Shown here piece after piece: positions 44,126 through 52,703 of a stretch of 64,000 nt of DNA (positions within the stretch are counted from its first letter, which is position 1; the number at the start of each line of letters is the position of its first letter). Made by a program: the position numbers and the translations under genes. The notes under the pieces are model-generated. The model was not told the DNA's origin. It saw nothing but the letters and a program-made list of their open reading frames with translations, and did no database searches. Location of the stretch: contig NZ_JAFMSX010000001.1 of assembly GCF_017916425.1 (NCBI RefSeq), positions 248,001 to 312,000 on the forward strand, read 5' to 3'. Source of the DNA: Nocardioides sp. SYSU D00065 (lineage in GTDB: Bacteria > Actinomycetota > Actinomycetes > Propionibacteriales > Nocardioidaceae).

Positions 44126-44159
44126 TGTGCCGGGCCCCACCGACAAGACGCGCCACTGC

Positions 44160-45125
44160 TCAGGGCAGCCAGTCGATCGCGTGCCCGTGGCCGTGGCTGA
44201 GTGCCACCGGCACGCCGTCCAGGGCGGTCACGAACCGGCCCGGCGGGACGCGCAGGTCCGCGGTCACCCGGGGCAGGACCCGTGGCCCCTCGTTGGCGAT
44301 CCACCGGCACCGTCCGGCCGCGACGAGCTCGCTCATCAGGTCGTGGAACCGGCGGCGGTCATCGTCCTCGAGGTAGGCGACGACCGCGGAGTGGAAGACC
44401 AGCGGGGTGCCGTGGCGCGACGCCTCGGCGAGCAGGCCGGGCAGGTGCTCGAAGAGGTCGCCGCGCCGCAGCTCGGGCGGTTCGCGGCGCGCCACCTCGA
44501 GCGCCCGACGGAGGCGCTCGCGCCGCTCGTCCTGCTCGGGCCACACGAGGTTCTCCAGCCACGCGGTCGCGTCGGCGTCGGCGACGTCGAGCGGGTTGAG
44601 GTCGACTCCCCCGCGCCACGCGACGTGCGGGTGCGCGGCCGGCACGGGCAGCGGCCCGGTGGCCGTGGCGCTGAGCAGCGGTCCTCCGCTCCCCCTCAGC
44701 GCGCCCGCCGGCGGCCATGCGTAGTCGTAGCGGTCCGGGTAGAGGCACAGTCCGGCGCTCGCACCGACCTCGACCAGCGCCACCGGGCCCTCGACCAGCG
44801 CCATGACCGGCGCGAGGGTGGCGAGCCTGCCGACCTCGTTGGTCTGGGTGGCCCGGGCCATGATCGTGGCCCGCACGTCAGCCTCACGCTCGATCAGCAC
44901 GCGGCGCAGACCGGCGTACGGGCCGGGTGCCACGGCGCCGTGCCACCGCGCCGCGGCGAGGACGAGGTTGGGCTGGCGCTTGACAGGTGGCAGCGTGGAC
45001 AGCCACTCGAGCACCTCCGGGTCCTCGGCCATGGCGAGGGACCACTCCTCGAAGCACGGCGAGTCGTCGGCCGCGTAGGAGGCGAAGTCGCGGTAGACCT
45101 CGATCACGTCACCGTAGAGCTCCAT
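44160..45125 (-). CDS. DUF2332-family protein
   Basis: 321 aa matching the DUF2332 family over its length: EWSLAMAEDPEVLEWLSTLP, KRQPNLVLAAARWHG, EVGASAGLCLYPDRYDY (Rossmann-like loop resembling a methyltransferase), GVDLNPLDVADADATAWLENLVWPEQDERRERLRRAL, TPLVFHSAVVAYLEDDDRRRF. The fold looks SAM-methyltransferase-like, but activity is not established. Start ATG 45125; CAGGAT 6 nt upstream may be a -10. It lies 45 nt downstream of the GNAT fusion gene. Confidence 0.88.
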   Translation of the reverse strand: MELYGDVIEVYRDFASYAADDSPCFEEWSLAMAEDPEVLEWLSTLPPVKRQPNLVLAAARWHGAVAPGPYAGLRRVLIEREADVRATIMARATQTNEVGRLATLAPVMALVEGPVALVEVGASAGLCLYPDRYDYAWPPAGALRGSGGPLLSATATGPLPVPAAHPHVAWRGGVDLNPLDVADADATAWLENLVWPEQDERRERLRRALEVARREPPELRRGDLFEHLPGLLAEASRHGTPLVFHSAVVAYLEDDDRRRFHDLMSELVAAGRCRWIANEGPRVLPRVTADLRVPPGRFVTALDGVPVALSHGHGHAIDWLP

Positions 45126-45170
45126 GCCCGCATCCTGCCGGACCGCGACTGCGGGGCGAGCCAACCCCAC

Positions 45171-45932
45171 CTACGGGCGGCGGACTCCACCATCGCTGTC
45201 GGCCGGGCCGGCGGGCGCGGCGTCGCGTGCCGCCGCCAACGACTCGGTGATGATCACGTCGACGATCCGGGCCACGCGCTCCTCCTCCAGCTCGGGGACC
45301 ACCGCGGCGATGCGGCGCGCGACCTCCGCCTCCCGGCGAGGGTCCCGCTCGCGCGAGGGCTTCACCGCCTGCACCGCCCGCGTCAGTGCCGTGCGCCGCG
45401 CCAGCACGTCGCCGAGCACCAGGTCGACCTCGTCGATCATCGCGCGGAAGCACGCCAGCGGGTCGTCGCCGGGCCACACCAGCCTGATGTCCGGCGCGCG
45501 CTCCTCGTTGGCGGAGCCGTCGGTGCGCTCGAGCTCGACGAAGCCGTGCCGGGCGTAGAACCGCCGGGCCGGCAGGTTGGACTCGAAGACCCAGAGGCCG
45601 ACGCCGTCACGATGCCGCGCGAGCACCCGGCGCAGGAGCGCGGTGCCCACTCCTCGGCCCTGGGCGTCGGGTGCGACGTAGAGGTCGTCCAGCCAGGTCG
45701 AGGTGGCGCGGGTGTAGCCGACGACGCGGCCGCCGAGCCGCGCCACCCACACGTCGTAGGTCGACAGGTCCCAGCCGGCCACCCAGGATCGCGCCTCGTC
45801 GGGAGTGTGGACGCTCGGCGGGAACGAGCTGCCCGCGGCGGCCCGGGCAGCGAGGTGCACCTCCGCGATGGCGCGCAGGTCGGCGACGGAGGCCGGCAGC
45901 AGCTCCAGGTCGGTGCTCGGATGGCGCGACAT
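45171..45932 (-). CDS. GNAT N-acetyltransferase fused to a chorismate-mutase-like (AroQ) domain
   Basis: 253 aa. The N-terminal GNAT domain (about 8-155) has the acetyl-CoA motif LDDLYVAPDAQGRGVGTALLRRV and NLPARRFYARHGF. After a linker, residues ~160-235 (45227-45455) resemble an AroQ helical chorismate mutase: FRAMIDEVDLVLGDVLARR, then AVKPSRERDPRREAEVARRI and VDVIITESLAAA, keeping Arg/Arg/Lys/Arg/Glu-type active-site positions, while the usual C-terminal Gln position is not evident. The tail is Ala/Pro-rich. ATG 45932 has GGGGAG close upstream. It lies between rluD and the DUF2332 gene. The acetyl acceptor and mutase activity are unknown. Confidence 0.85.
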   Translation of the reverse strand: MSRHPSTDLELLPASVADLRAIAEVHLAARAAAGSSFPPSVHTPDEARSWVAGWDLSTYDVWVARLGGRVVGYTRATSTWLDDLYVAPDAQGRGVGTALLRRVLARHRDGVGLWVFESNLPARRFYARHGFVELERTDGSANEERAPDIRLVWPGDDPLACFRAMIDEVDLVLGDVLARRTALTRAVQAVKPSRERDPRREAEVARRIAAVVPELEEERVARIVDVIITESLAAARDAAPAGPADSDGGVRRP

Positions 45933-45947
45933 CAACTCCCCTGCCGC

Positions 45948-46886
45948 TCAGGATCCGTCCCGGACGACCTCGAGCGCGTGGGCGAGGTCGTCGGGGTAGG
46001 TGGACTCGTAGGTGACGTAGTCACCGCTCTCGGGGTGCTCGAAGCCCAGCCGCATGGCGTGCAGCCACTGGCGCTCCAGCCCGAGGCGCCGCGCCAGGGT
46101 CGGGTCGGCGCCGTAGGTGAGGTCGCCCACGCAGGGGTGCTTGAGCGCGCTCATGTGGACGCGGATCTGGTGGGTGCGCCCGGTCTCGAGGTGGACCTCG
46201 AGCAGGCTGGCGAACCGGTGTGCCTCGAGCGTCTCGTAGTGGGTGACGCTGTGGCGCCCGTCGGCCATGACCGCGAACTTGTAGTCGTGGTGCGGGTGGC
46301 GGCCGATCGGCGCGTCGACCGTGCCGGACAGCGGGTCGGGGTGGCCCTGCACGAGGGCGTGATAGGTCTTGTCGACCGTGCGGTGCCGGAAGGCGTTCTT
46401 GAGGACCGAGTAGGCGCGCTCGGACTTGCAGATCACCATCACGCCGCTGGTGCCGACGTCGAGGCGCTGCACGATGCCCTGTCGCTCGCTGGCTCCGCTG
46501 GTCGAGATGCGGAACCCGGCACCGGCCAGGTGTCCGACGACGGTCGGGCCGGTCCAGCCCGGCGAGGGGTGCACGGCGACGCCCACCGGCTTGTCGATCA
46601 CGACGATCGCGTCGTCGTCGTGGATGATCCGGATTCCCTCCACGATCTCGGGGACGACCTCGAGCGGGTCGGTCTCCGCTGGGATGGTGACGTCGAGCAT
46701 GGCACCGGCGTCGACGCGGTCGCTCTTGCCGACCGCGGAGCCGTCGACCTGAACCAGTCCCTGGGAGATGAGGTCCGCGGCGCGGGTGCGCGAGAGTCCG
46801 AACATCCGCGCCATGGCCGCATCGACGCGCTCGCCGGCCAGGCCGTCGGGGACGAGGACGGTGCGCTGCTCGGCGTGGGCGCTCAC
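45948..46886 (-). CDS. rluD: RluA-family 23S rRNA pseudouridine synthase
   Basis: 312 aa: N-terminal S4 RNA-binding domain ([31 protein letters not shown]) and the RluA catalytic domain with the active Asp in [14 protein letters not shown], plus [42 protein letters not shown] and [17 protein letters not shown] 46886 overlaps the lspA stop (GTGA). The lspA-rluD pairing is conserved in actinobacteria. RluD is the closest match, though the exact uridines cannot be read from sequence. Confidence 0.93.
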   Translation of the reverse strand: MSAHAEQRTVLVPDGLAGERVDAAMARMFGLSRTRAADLISQGLVQVDGSAVGKSDRVDAGAMLDVTIPAETDPLEVVPEIVEGIRIIHDDDAIVVIDKPVGVAVHPSPGWTGPTVVGHLAGAGFRISTSGASERQGIVQRLDVGTSGVMVICKSERAYSVLKNAFRHRTVDKTYHALVQGHPDPLSGTVDAPIGRHPHHDYKFAVMADGRHSVTHYETLEAHRFASLLEVHLETGRTHQIRVHMSALKHPCVGDLTYGADPTLARRLGLERQWLHAMRLGFEHPESGDYVTYESTYPDDLAHALEVVRDGS

Positions 46887-47443
46887 GTGTCCGTCTCCCG
46901 CGAGCCGTCGAGGGCGACGCCGCGGAAGGTCTGCAGGATGATCAGTCCCGCTGCGATGTTGATGCAGACGTCGGCGAGATTGAACACGGGCCAGTTGGGC
47001 AGCATGAGGAAGTCGACGACGTGCCCGTGCAGCGGCTCGGGCTGGCGCACGATGCGGTCGGTCAGGTTGCCGCTGACGCCGCCGAGCAGGATGCCGAGGG
47101 CCAGCGCCCAGCCGGTGCTCCCGAGCCTCCGGCTCAACCACAGCACGACGACGACGGCCACCATCGCCAGGCACGTGAAGACGATCGTGAACTCGGTGCC
47201 CGTGCTGAAGGCCGCGCCCGGGTTGAAGGTCAGGTGCAGGGTCAGCCAGTCGCCGAGGACGGGGACGTCACGGTCGGCGAGCTCGGCCAGGGCCCACTGC
47301 TTGGAGGCCAGGTCGAGCGCGTAGGCCACCAGCGCCACCGCGGCGAAGAGCACCCGCGGGTGGAGCCGTCGACGGGCCGGCAGGTCGTCGGCCCGGTCGG
47401 GCTGGTCGCTGGGGTTCAGCGACGCTCCTCGCGCTGCTTGCAT
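46883..47443 (-). CDS. lspA: Lipoprotein signal peptidase
   Basis: 186-aa membrane aspartic peptidase cleaving prolipoprotein signal peptides. Four helices and the two catalytic Asp motifs GNLTDRI (about residue 115) and [11 protein letters not shown] (about 150), with FNPGAAFS in the first loop. An extra basic N-terminal segment (~35 residues) is common in actinobacteria. ATG 47443 lies 28 nt inside the traR-like gene; the ORF stays open upstream to 47506. Substrates in this window include the Sbp and amino-acid-binding lipoproteins. Confidence 0.95.
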   Translation of the reverse strand: MQAARGASLNPSDQPDRADDLPARRRLHPRVLFAAVALVAYALDLASKQWALAELADRDVPVLGDWLTLHLTFNPGAAFSTGTEFTIVFTCLAMVAVVVVLWLSRRLGSTGWALALGILLGGVSGNLTDRIVRQPEPLHGHVVDFLMLPNWPVFNLADVCINIAAGLIILQTFRGVALDGSRETDT

Positions 47444-47955
47444 GACATGCACAGTGTGGCATGGGGCACCGCCATCAACCGATTCTTGCCGATGGCGTTG
47501 CCGCACGACTCGCAGACGCCGTAGGACCCGTCGTCGATGTGCGAGAGCGCGCGCTCGATCTGCGAGAGAGCCTCGCGCTCGCGCGTCAGCACGGTGAGCT
47601 CGTGGTCGCGCTCGAAGCTCGTCGCGCCCACGTCCGCCTGGTCGAGCCCGGCGCCGTCGCCGGCGTCGCGCATCAGCCTCGCCAGCTCCTCCTCGGACTG
47701 GCCCACGATCACCGAGAGCCGCTCCTGGTGCTCCTGCAGCTCCCGGACGACCTCGTCGAGCTCACCTCGGGTCCACGGGTCCTCGCCGTCGAGCACCACG
47801 AGCGAGCTGGGGGTGGCCTTGCGGGGCTTCTTGCCCGCGGCCTTGGTGGCGGCGGACTTCTCGGCAGGGGCGGCCTGGGTCACGGGCGCAACCTTCTTGC
47901 TAGCAGGGGACTTGTGAGAGGCGGTCTCCTCGGACCTGCGCGTCGTGCCAGCCAT
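47416..47955 (-). CDS. TraR/DksA-type zinc-finger regulator
   Basis: 179 aa. C-terminal DksA/TraR C4 zinc finger ([30 protein letters not shown], about 145-175) preceded by a coiled-coil region (WTRGELDEVVRELQEHQERLSVIVGQSEEELARL). The first ~50 residues are Lys/Ala/Pro-rich and disordered. DksA-like proteins bind the RNA polymerase secondary channel, but whether this one does is unproved. Its own promoter (-35 TTGGTC, -10 TACTGT) lies upstream, with an inverted repeat GTGTGGT/ACCACAC (47984-48001) in the leader. The stop lies inside lspA. Confidence 0.9.
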   Translation of the reverse strand: MAGTTRRSEETASHKSPASKKVAPVTQAAPAEKSAATKAAGKKPRKATPSSLVVLDGEDPWTRGELDEVVRELQEHQERLSVIVGQSEEELARLMRDAGDGAGLDQADVGATSFERDHELTVLTREREALSQIERALSHIDDGSYGVCESCGNAIGKNRLMAVPHATLCMSCKQREERR

Positions 47956-48010
47956 CTGTGAATGCCCTCCACGCGTGCCTCGGGTGTGGTGGCAACCACA
48001 CGGTGCTGGG

Positions 48011-48040
48011 ACAGTAGCCGGTGAGATCTGACCAGACCAA
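48011..48040 (-). promoter_or_regulatory. Promoter of the traR-lspA-rluD group
   Basis: On the minus strand TTGGTC (48040-48035) and TACTGT (48016-48011) are separated by 18 nt. Transcription would start near 48004, giving a ~50-nt leader before the TraR/DksA gene. Confidence 0.5.
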
Positions 48041-48057
48041 CATCACCTCGCCGAAAT

Positions 48058-48093
48058 GCGAGAACGACCACCCCTCGGGGCGGTCGTTCTCGC
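48058..48093 (-). terminator. Intrinsic terminator after wag31
   Basis: GCGAGAACGACC and GGTCGTTCTCGC form a 12-bp stem, continued by an inner CCCC/GGGG pairing. It lies 20 nt past the wag31 stop and just before the TraR-group promoter, marking the end of the division cluster. A short ATTTC follows on the minus strand. Confidence 0.88.
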
Positions 48094-48112
48094 AGAGCAG
48101 GAGACGTGGCGC

Positions 48113-48865
48113 TCAGGCCTCGTCGTCACCCAGGACGGAGCGCAGGCGCTTGGGCGCGCTGCCGCTGTCGACGGGAGCCTGGCTCTCGGCGCCGGTGTTG
48201 AGCGCCTCGAGCTGCTGGGTGAAGTACGTCTTGAGGCGGGAGCGGTACTCGCGCTCGAACTGACGCAGCGTCTCCACGTCGCTGTTGAGCTTGTCGCGCT
48301 CCTTCTCGAGGTCGCCGAACATCTGCTGGCGGCGCTCAGCGGTCTCGGAGTCGAGCATCTGCGAGCGCTGCCGGGCGTCGGCCTCCATGCGGTCGGCCTT
48401 GGCCTTCGACTCCGCCTCGAGGCGCTCGGCCTTGGTCCGGGCGGCACCGACGATCCGGTCCGCCTCGTTCTTGGCGTCCTCGACGAGCTCGTCGGCGTTG
48501 CGCGTCGCGATCTCCAGCAGGCGCGCGGCCGCGTTGGAGGCGTCGGCGATGGTCTCGACCCGCATCGTCTGCACGGGCGCGGCGGCGGCCACGGGAGCCG
48601 GCGCGGGCGTCGGCTCCGGCTCGGGCTCGGGCTCCGGCTCCGGAGCAGCGGGCGCAAAGGACACCGGAGCAGGAGCAGGCGCGGAGGAGCCACCCGCCTG
48701 TGCTGCGGACAGCTTGGCCCGCAGGTCGTCGTTCTCCTTGGTGAGCCGCGCGAGCTCGGCCTCGACCTCGTCCAGGAACTGGTCCACCTCGCCCATGTCG
48801 TAGCCCTCGCGGAGGCGGACAGGTGTAAAGCGCTTGTTGCTCACGTCCTCAGGCGTCAGCGGCAT
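48113..48865 (-). CDS. wag31: Polar-growth scaffold Wag31/DivIVA
   Basis: 250-aa cytoplasmic coiled-coil protein marking poles and septa and directing tip growth. N-terminal DivIVA membrane-binding motif (MPLTPEDVSNKRFTPVRLREGYDMGEVDQFLDEVEAELARL), then a Pro/Glu/Ala-rich linker with an EP repeat (about 75-95), then a long C-terminal coiled coil (ADELVEDAKNEADRI... to about 215). ATG 48865 was chosen; the frame reaches TTG 48877. Last gene of the dcw cluster, followed by a strong terminator. Confidence 0.95.
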   Translation of the reverse strand: MPLTPEDVSNKRFTPVRLREGYDMGEVDQFLDEVEAELARLTKENDDLRAKLSAAQAGGSSAPAPAPVSFAPAAPEPEPEPEPEPTPAPAPVAAAAPVQTMRVETIADASNAAARLLEIATRNADELVEDAKNEADRIVGAARTKAERLEAESKAKADRMEADARQRSQMLDSETAERRQQMFGDLEKERDKLNSDVETLRQFEREYRSRLKTYFTQQLEALNTGAESQAPVDSGSAPKRLRSVLGDDEA

Positions 48866-48973
48866 GACCTCACCCAAACTTTCACGATCGGTATCACGGT
48901 GGCTCTGCTGTCAGGAGACAATAGCGCCCGGAGTCGCGCGGGGCACAGTGACCCGTGTGACGGATGGTTCAGA

Positions 48974-49270
48974 CTACGGCGTCAAGAAGACCGTCTCGAC
49001 CACGTTGAGCAGCAGCCACGCGGTCACCATCACCAGCAGGAAGCTGAGGTCGAGGGCGACCTGGCCGATCCGCAGCGGCGGGACGACGCGGCGCAGCGCG
49101 ACGATCGGCGGGTCCGTGGCCGAGTACACGCCCTCGAGCGCGACCAGCAACGGGCCCCGCGGCTCCCAGCGGCGTGCGAAGACCTGCACCCAGTCGACGA
49201 CGAACCGGATCCAGAGCAGTCCGATGAAGACGAACAGGATGTACCAGAGGACCGAACCGAAGATCTCCAC
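48974..49270 (-). CDS. yggT: YggT-family membrane protein
   Basis: 98 aa with two hydrophobic segments (VLWYILFVFIGLLWIRFVVDWV and IGQVALDLSFLLVMVTAWLLLNVV) and the YggT central motif YSATDPPIVALRRVVPPLRIG. It sits between sepF and wag31 as in other actinobacteria. Role in division or envelope is presumed only from context. GTG start at 49270; CATACT 6 nt upstream could allow a leaderless mRNA. Confidence 0.92.
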   Translation of the reverse strand: MEIFGSVLWYILFVFIGLLWIRFVVDWVQVFARRWEPRGPLLVALEGVYSATDPPIVALRRVVPPLRIGQVALDLSFLLVMVTAWLLLNVVETVFLTP

Positions 49271-49284
49271 GAGTCGAGTATGGG

Positions 49285-49770
49285 TCAGCTCTGGTTGAAG
49301 AAGCCGTCCTCGGCGATCCGCTCCTTGTCCTCGGCCGCGACCGTGACGTTGGGCGGCGAGAGGAGGAACACCTTGTTGGTCACCCGCTCGATCGAGCCGC
49401 GCGTGGCGAAGATCAGTCCGGCGGCGAAGTCGACGAGACGCTTGGCGTCGTTGTCGTCCATCTCGCTGAGGTTCATGATGACGGGCGTGCCGTCGCGGTA
49501 GTTCTCCCCCACCAGGCGCGCCTCGTTGTAGTTGCGCGGGTGCAGGGTGGTGATGCGGCTCAACTCGGCCACGACTCCTGTCTGGACCGGGGCCGGACGA
49601 CGGCGCTCGGCGAGGTCGGACACAGGGGCAGGGCGACGCTCGCGGGTGACCGGGCGCTGCTCGACGGCCTCGTGGGTGGTGGTCTCGCTGTCACCGTCGT
49701 GCTCGTCGTAGTGGCCGGTGTCCTCGAGCAGGCCGAGGTACTCGCCGATCCTGCGCATCGCGCCGCTCAT
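49285..49770 (-). CDS. sepF: Cell division protein SepF
   Basis: 161 aa. N-terminal amphipathic membrane-targeting helix ([17 protein letters not shown]), an acidic/basic disordered linker (about 20-75), and the C-terminal SepF core ([67 protein letters not shown]). SepF anchors FtsZ to the membrane; actinobacteria lack FtsA, so this is the likely FtsZ tether. RBS GGAGG upstream of ATG 49770. Confidence 0.96.
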   Translation of the reverse strand: MSGAMRRIGEYLGLLEDTGHYDEHDGDSETTTHEAVEQRPVTRERRPAPVSDLAERRRPAPVQTGVVAELSRITTLHPRNYNEARLVGENYRDGTPVIMNLSEMDDNDAKRLVDFAAGLIFATRGSIERVTNKVFLLSPPNVTVAAEDKERIAEDGFFNQS

Positions 49771-49831
49771 GAGACAGATCCTCCGCTAGACCCGACACCC
49801 GGGACCGGGCGCCTGTGAACTGATGTGGACA

Positions 49832-50545
49832 TTACTGGACCGCAGGCCTCGGACCGAGGACCGCGGAGCCGACACGCACGTGTGTCGCACCGTGCGCGAC
49901 GGCTGCCTCGAGGTCGCCGCTCATGCCTGCCGACAGCACGGTGGCGCGAGGGTGCTCGCGCACGAAGTCCTCGCGGATCGCGGCGAGCCTGGCGAAGGCG
50001 GCGGCGGGGTCCTCCCCCAGCGGCGCGACGGCCATCAGGCCGCGCAGCCGGAGGGTCTCGGACTCCTCCACGCGCTGTGCCAACGGGTCGAGCTCGGCAG
50101 GCGCGGCCCCGGACCGGTGGCCGGTGCCGGGCGGGTCGAGGCTGACCTGGAGCAGCACGTCGACCCCGGCCGCGACACCGGTCGCGTCCGTCCGCGCCTG
50201 GGCGCCTCGCGACAGCGGGCCGACCAGCTTGGCGCGGTCGAGCGACTCCACGACGTCGGCGTACGACGCCACAGCCGCCGCCTTGTTGGACTGCAGTCCT
50301 CCGATGAAGTGCCAGCGCAGCCCGAGGTCGGCGCACTCGGCCGCCTTGGCCTCGGCCTCCTGGTGCCGGTTCTCGCCCACGTCGGTGACGCCGAGGTCGG
50401 CGAGGAGACGAACGTCAGAGGCTGGGAAGAACTTGGTCACGACCACGAGGGACACCTCCCCGGGGTCGCGCCCGGCGCTCTCGCACGCGACCTCGATGCG
50501 GCGGCGTACCGCGGCGAGGTTGGCCGCAAGCTCGTCCGCGCGCAT
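49832..50545 (-). CDS. yggS: PLP homeostasis protein, YggS/PLPBP family
   Basis: 237-aa pyridoxal-phosphate-binding barrel. PLP Lys in SLVVVTKFFPASDV (about residue 38), GENRHQEA, LRWHFIGGLQSNKAA, LRGLMAVAPL, LSAGMSGDLEAAVAHGATHVRVGSAVLG. ATG 50545 overlaps the pgeF stop by one base (TGATG). Conserved neighbour of pgeF and sepF. Confidence 0.95.
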   Translation of the reverse strand: MRADELAANLAAVRRRIEVACESAGRDPGEVSLVVVTKFFPASDVRLLADLGVTDVGENRHQEAEAKAAECADLGLRWHFIGGLQSNKAAAVASYADVVESLDRAKLVGPLSRGAQARTDATGVAAGVDVLLQVSLDPPGTGHRSGAAPAELDPLAQRVEESETLRLRGLMAVAPLGEDPAAAFARLAAIREDFVREHPRATVLSAGMSGDLEAAVAHGATHVRVGSAVLGPRPAVQ

Positions 50546-51234
50546 CACGAGAGCCACACCAGCCCACCGTGGCGTCCAGCGGCCTTCCCGTCGCGACGGT
50601 AGGAGTGAAGGTTCGCGTCCTCGAGGGTGCACCGTGCGACGTCGACGACGTCAACGCCGGCGCGCTCGAGCTGGGCGCGCACGCCCGCACCGATGTCGAG
50701 GGCGGGGGTCCCCCACGACGTCTCGGCCCACGCCTCCGGGACCACAGCACTGACGTCCGCGCGCATCTGCTCCGGCACCTCGTAGCAGGAGCCGCACACC
50801 CGGGGTCCCAGCCAGGCGCTGATCGTGGTCGCACCCTGCTCCCGCATCACTGCGACCGCACGCGAGGCGATGCCGAGCGCCATCCCGGGTCGGCCGGCGT
50901 GCACCGCCCCGATCACTCCGGCCTCCGGGTCGGCGAGCAGGAGCGGCACGCAGTCCGCGGCGCGCACCATGAGACCCAGACCGCGCGTGGTGGTGACGAG
51001 CCCGTCGGCGAAGGGCACCTCGCCCAGCGCCATGGGCGCATCGACGACGAGCACGTCGGCGCCGTGCACCTGGGAGAGCCGGGCGAGCGGGACGCCGACG
51101 ACCTCCTCGAGCCGCGCGAGCCCTTCGGGGAAGTCGTCGCGAAGGCCCTGGAGGTCGAGGGACGAGTCAGTGAAGGCGACGTCCACCCGGAGCCGGGAGA
51201 CGTCGCCGTCACGAGAGTCGCGGAGCGCGAACAC
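50545..51234 (-). CDS. pgeF: Peptidoglycan editing factor PgeF (laccase-domain, YfiH family)
   Basis: 229 aa with the zinc-binding multicopper-like fold: QVHGADVLVV, MVRAADCVPLLLADPEAGVIGAVHAGRPGMALG, LGPRVCGSCYEVPEQM and the C-terminal DANLHSYRRDG. In E. coli the homologue removes L-Ser misincorporated into peptidoglycan precursors, which fits its place here; other homologues act on nucleosides. GTG 51234 begins 3 nt after the ftsZ stop. Confidence 0.93.
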   Translation of the reverse strand: MFALRDSRDGDVSRLRVDVAFTDSSLDLQGLRDDFPEGLARLEEVVGVPLARLSQVHGADVLVVDAPMALGEVPFADGLVTTTRGLGLMVRAADCVPLLLADPEAGVIGAVHAGRPGMALGIASRAVAVMREQGATTISAWLGPRVCGSCYEVPEQMRADVSAVVPEAWAETSWGTPALDIGAGVRAQLERAGVDVVDVARCTLEDANLHSYRRDGKAAGRHGGLVWLS

Positions 51235-51237
51235 GTG

Positions 51238-52470
51238 CTACTTCAGGAAGTCGGGGACGTCGAGGTCGTCGTCGTCGAACTGGACCTGCCGGGCGGGGCG
51301 CGGCGGCGCCGACGGGGTGGACTGGCCCGCGGGTGCCGGCGCAGGGGGCGTCGCCGGAGCGCTGGGTGCGATGCCGCTGGGTGCGCCACTGGGGGCGACG
51401 CCGCTGGGCTTCTGCGGCGCCGCGACCTGGGTCGCCGGCTGCTGTGCGGCTCCCCTCGCCTGCTCCTGGGCCGGGGTCGGCTGGCTCGGGCGCAGGACGT
51501 TGCCCTCGGGGCGGCGCTTGGGCATGCCGCCGTCGAAGCCGGCGGCGATGACGGTGACGCGGACCTCGTCGCCGAGCGCGTCGTCGATGGTCGCGCCGAA
51601 GATGATGTTGGCCTCGGCGTGCGCGGACTGCGACACCAGCGCGGCGGCCTCGTTGATCTCGAACAGGCCGAGGTCGGAGCCACCGGCGATGGAGAGCAGC
51701 ACGCCGTGCGCGCCCTCGATGCTCGCCTCGAGCAGGGGGCTGGACACGGCCATCTCGGCGGCGGCGACCGCGCGGTCCTCGCCGCGGGCGGACCCGATGC
51801 CCATCAGGGCCGAGCCGGCGTTGGCCATCACCGACTTGACGTCGGCGAAGTCGAGGTTGATCAGGCCGGGGGTGGTGATCAGGTCGGTGATGCCGGAGAC
51901 ACCCTGGAGCAGCACCTGGTCGGCCTGCTTGAAGGCGTCGAGGATCGACACGTTGCGGTCGGTGATCGACAGCAGCCGGTCGTTGGGGATCACGATGAGC
52001 GTGTCGACCTCCTCGCGGAGCTGGCTGATGCCCTCCTCCGCGGAGTTCGCGCGCCGGCGACCCTCGAAGGCGAACGGCCGCGTCACGACGCCGATGGTCA
52101 GGGCACCGAGCGAGCGGGCGATGCGTGCCACGACGGGCGCGCCGCCCGTGCCGGTGCCGCCGCCCTCGCCGGCGGTCACGAACACCATGTCGGCGCCCTT
52201 GATGACCTCCTCGATCTCGTCGGCGTGGTCCTCGGCGGCCTTCGCGCCGACCTCGGGGTTGGCGCCGGCGCCGAGGCCGCGGGTGAGCTCGCGGCCGATG
52301 TCGAGCTTGACGTCGGCGTCGCTCATGAGGAGTGCCTGGGCGTCGGTGTTGATCGCGATGAACTCGACGCCCTTGAGGCCGACCTCGATCATCCGGTTGA
52401 CGGCGTTGACGCCACCGCCGCCGATGCCCACGACCTTGATGATCGCCAGGTAGTTCTGCGCTGCTGCCAC
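51238..52470 (-). CDS. ftsZ: Cell division GTPase FtsZ
   Basis: 410-aa tubulin homologue forming the Z-ring. GTP-binding loops [16 protein letters not shown] and the tubulin signature [13 protein letters not shown], synergy-loop region [11 protein letters not shown], a Pro/Ala/Gln-rich variable linker (about 325-395) and a conserved C-terminal peptide [11 protein letters not shown] that binds SepF or FtsW. GTG start at 52470 with GGAG close upstream. A long leader with a hairpin and inverted repeats separates it from ftsQ, so it probably has its own promoter. Confidence 0.97.
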   Translation of the reverse strand: MAAAQNYLAIIKVVGIGGGGVNAVNRMIEVGLKGVEFIAINTDAQALLMSDADVKLDIGRELTRGLGAGANPEVGAKAAEDHADEIEEVIKGADMVFVTAGEGGGTGTGGAPVVARIARSLGALTIGVVTRPFAFEGRRRANSAEEGISQLREEVDTLIVIPNDRLLSITDRNVSILDAFKQADQVLLQGVSGITDLITTPGLINLDFADVKSVMANAGSALMGIGSARGEDRAVAAAEMAVSSPLLEASIEGAHGVLLSIAGGSDLGLFEINEAAALVSQSAHAEANIIFGATIDDALGDEVRVTVIAAGFDGGMPKRRPEGNVLRPSQPTPAQEQARGAAQQPATQVAAPQKPSGVAPSGAPSGIAPSAPATPPAPAPAGQSTPSAPPRPARQVQFDDDDLDVPDFLK

Positions 52471-52553
52471 GGCTCCGGGGCCTTTCGTCGAGAGGGGTGC
52501 GAGTACTGGGGGGACGAGGAGGACTAGAAGGACTGCTTCCCTCGGGATCGCGG

Positions 52554-52591
52554 AACCCTAACCGTGAACCTGAGGGTTATAGTTATGTCAA
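52554..52591 (-). promoter_or_regulatory. ftsZ promoter region with AACCCT/AGGGTT inverted repeat
   Basis: On the minus strand a -35-like TTGACA (52591-52586) runs into ATAACTATAAC, containing a -10-like TATAAC (52581-52576). AACCCT then lies inverted to AGGGTT with 13 nt between (52578-52554). Which hexamers form the promoter is unclear, since the spacing is not classical. The AT-rich stretch is striking in this GC-rich DNA. Confidence 0.5.
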
Positions 52592-52613
52592 CCTCGTCTT
52601 TCGCACGACCATA

Positions 52614-52637
52614 GGCAGCGCGGCTGGCCGCGCTGCC
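52614..52637 (-). terminator. Hairpin between ftsQ and ftsZ
   Basis: GGCAGCGCGGC and GCCGCGCTGCC are perfect complements (11 bp, 2 nt between; in practice a ~10-bp stem with a 4-nt loop). It lies about 70 nt after the ftsQ stop and just upstream of the ftsZ promoter-like sequence. It probably terminates or attenuates mur/fts read-through so that ftsZ dosage is set by its own promoter. Confidence 0.65.
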
Positions 52638-52703
52638 CGCGACACGCCGGACCGGCGCGGGTCGTACGGATTTCGACCGGGACGCGCCCGGCGGGGCCCG
52701 CAC

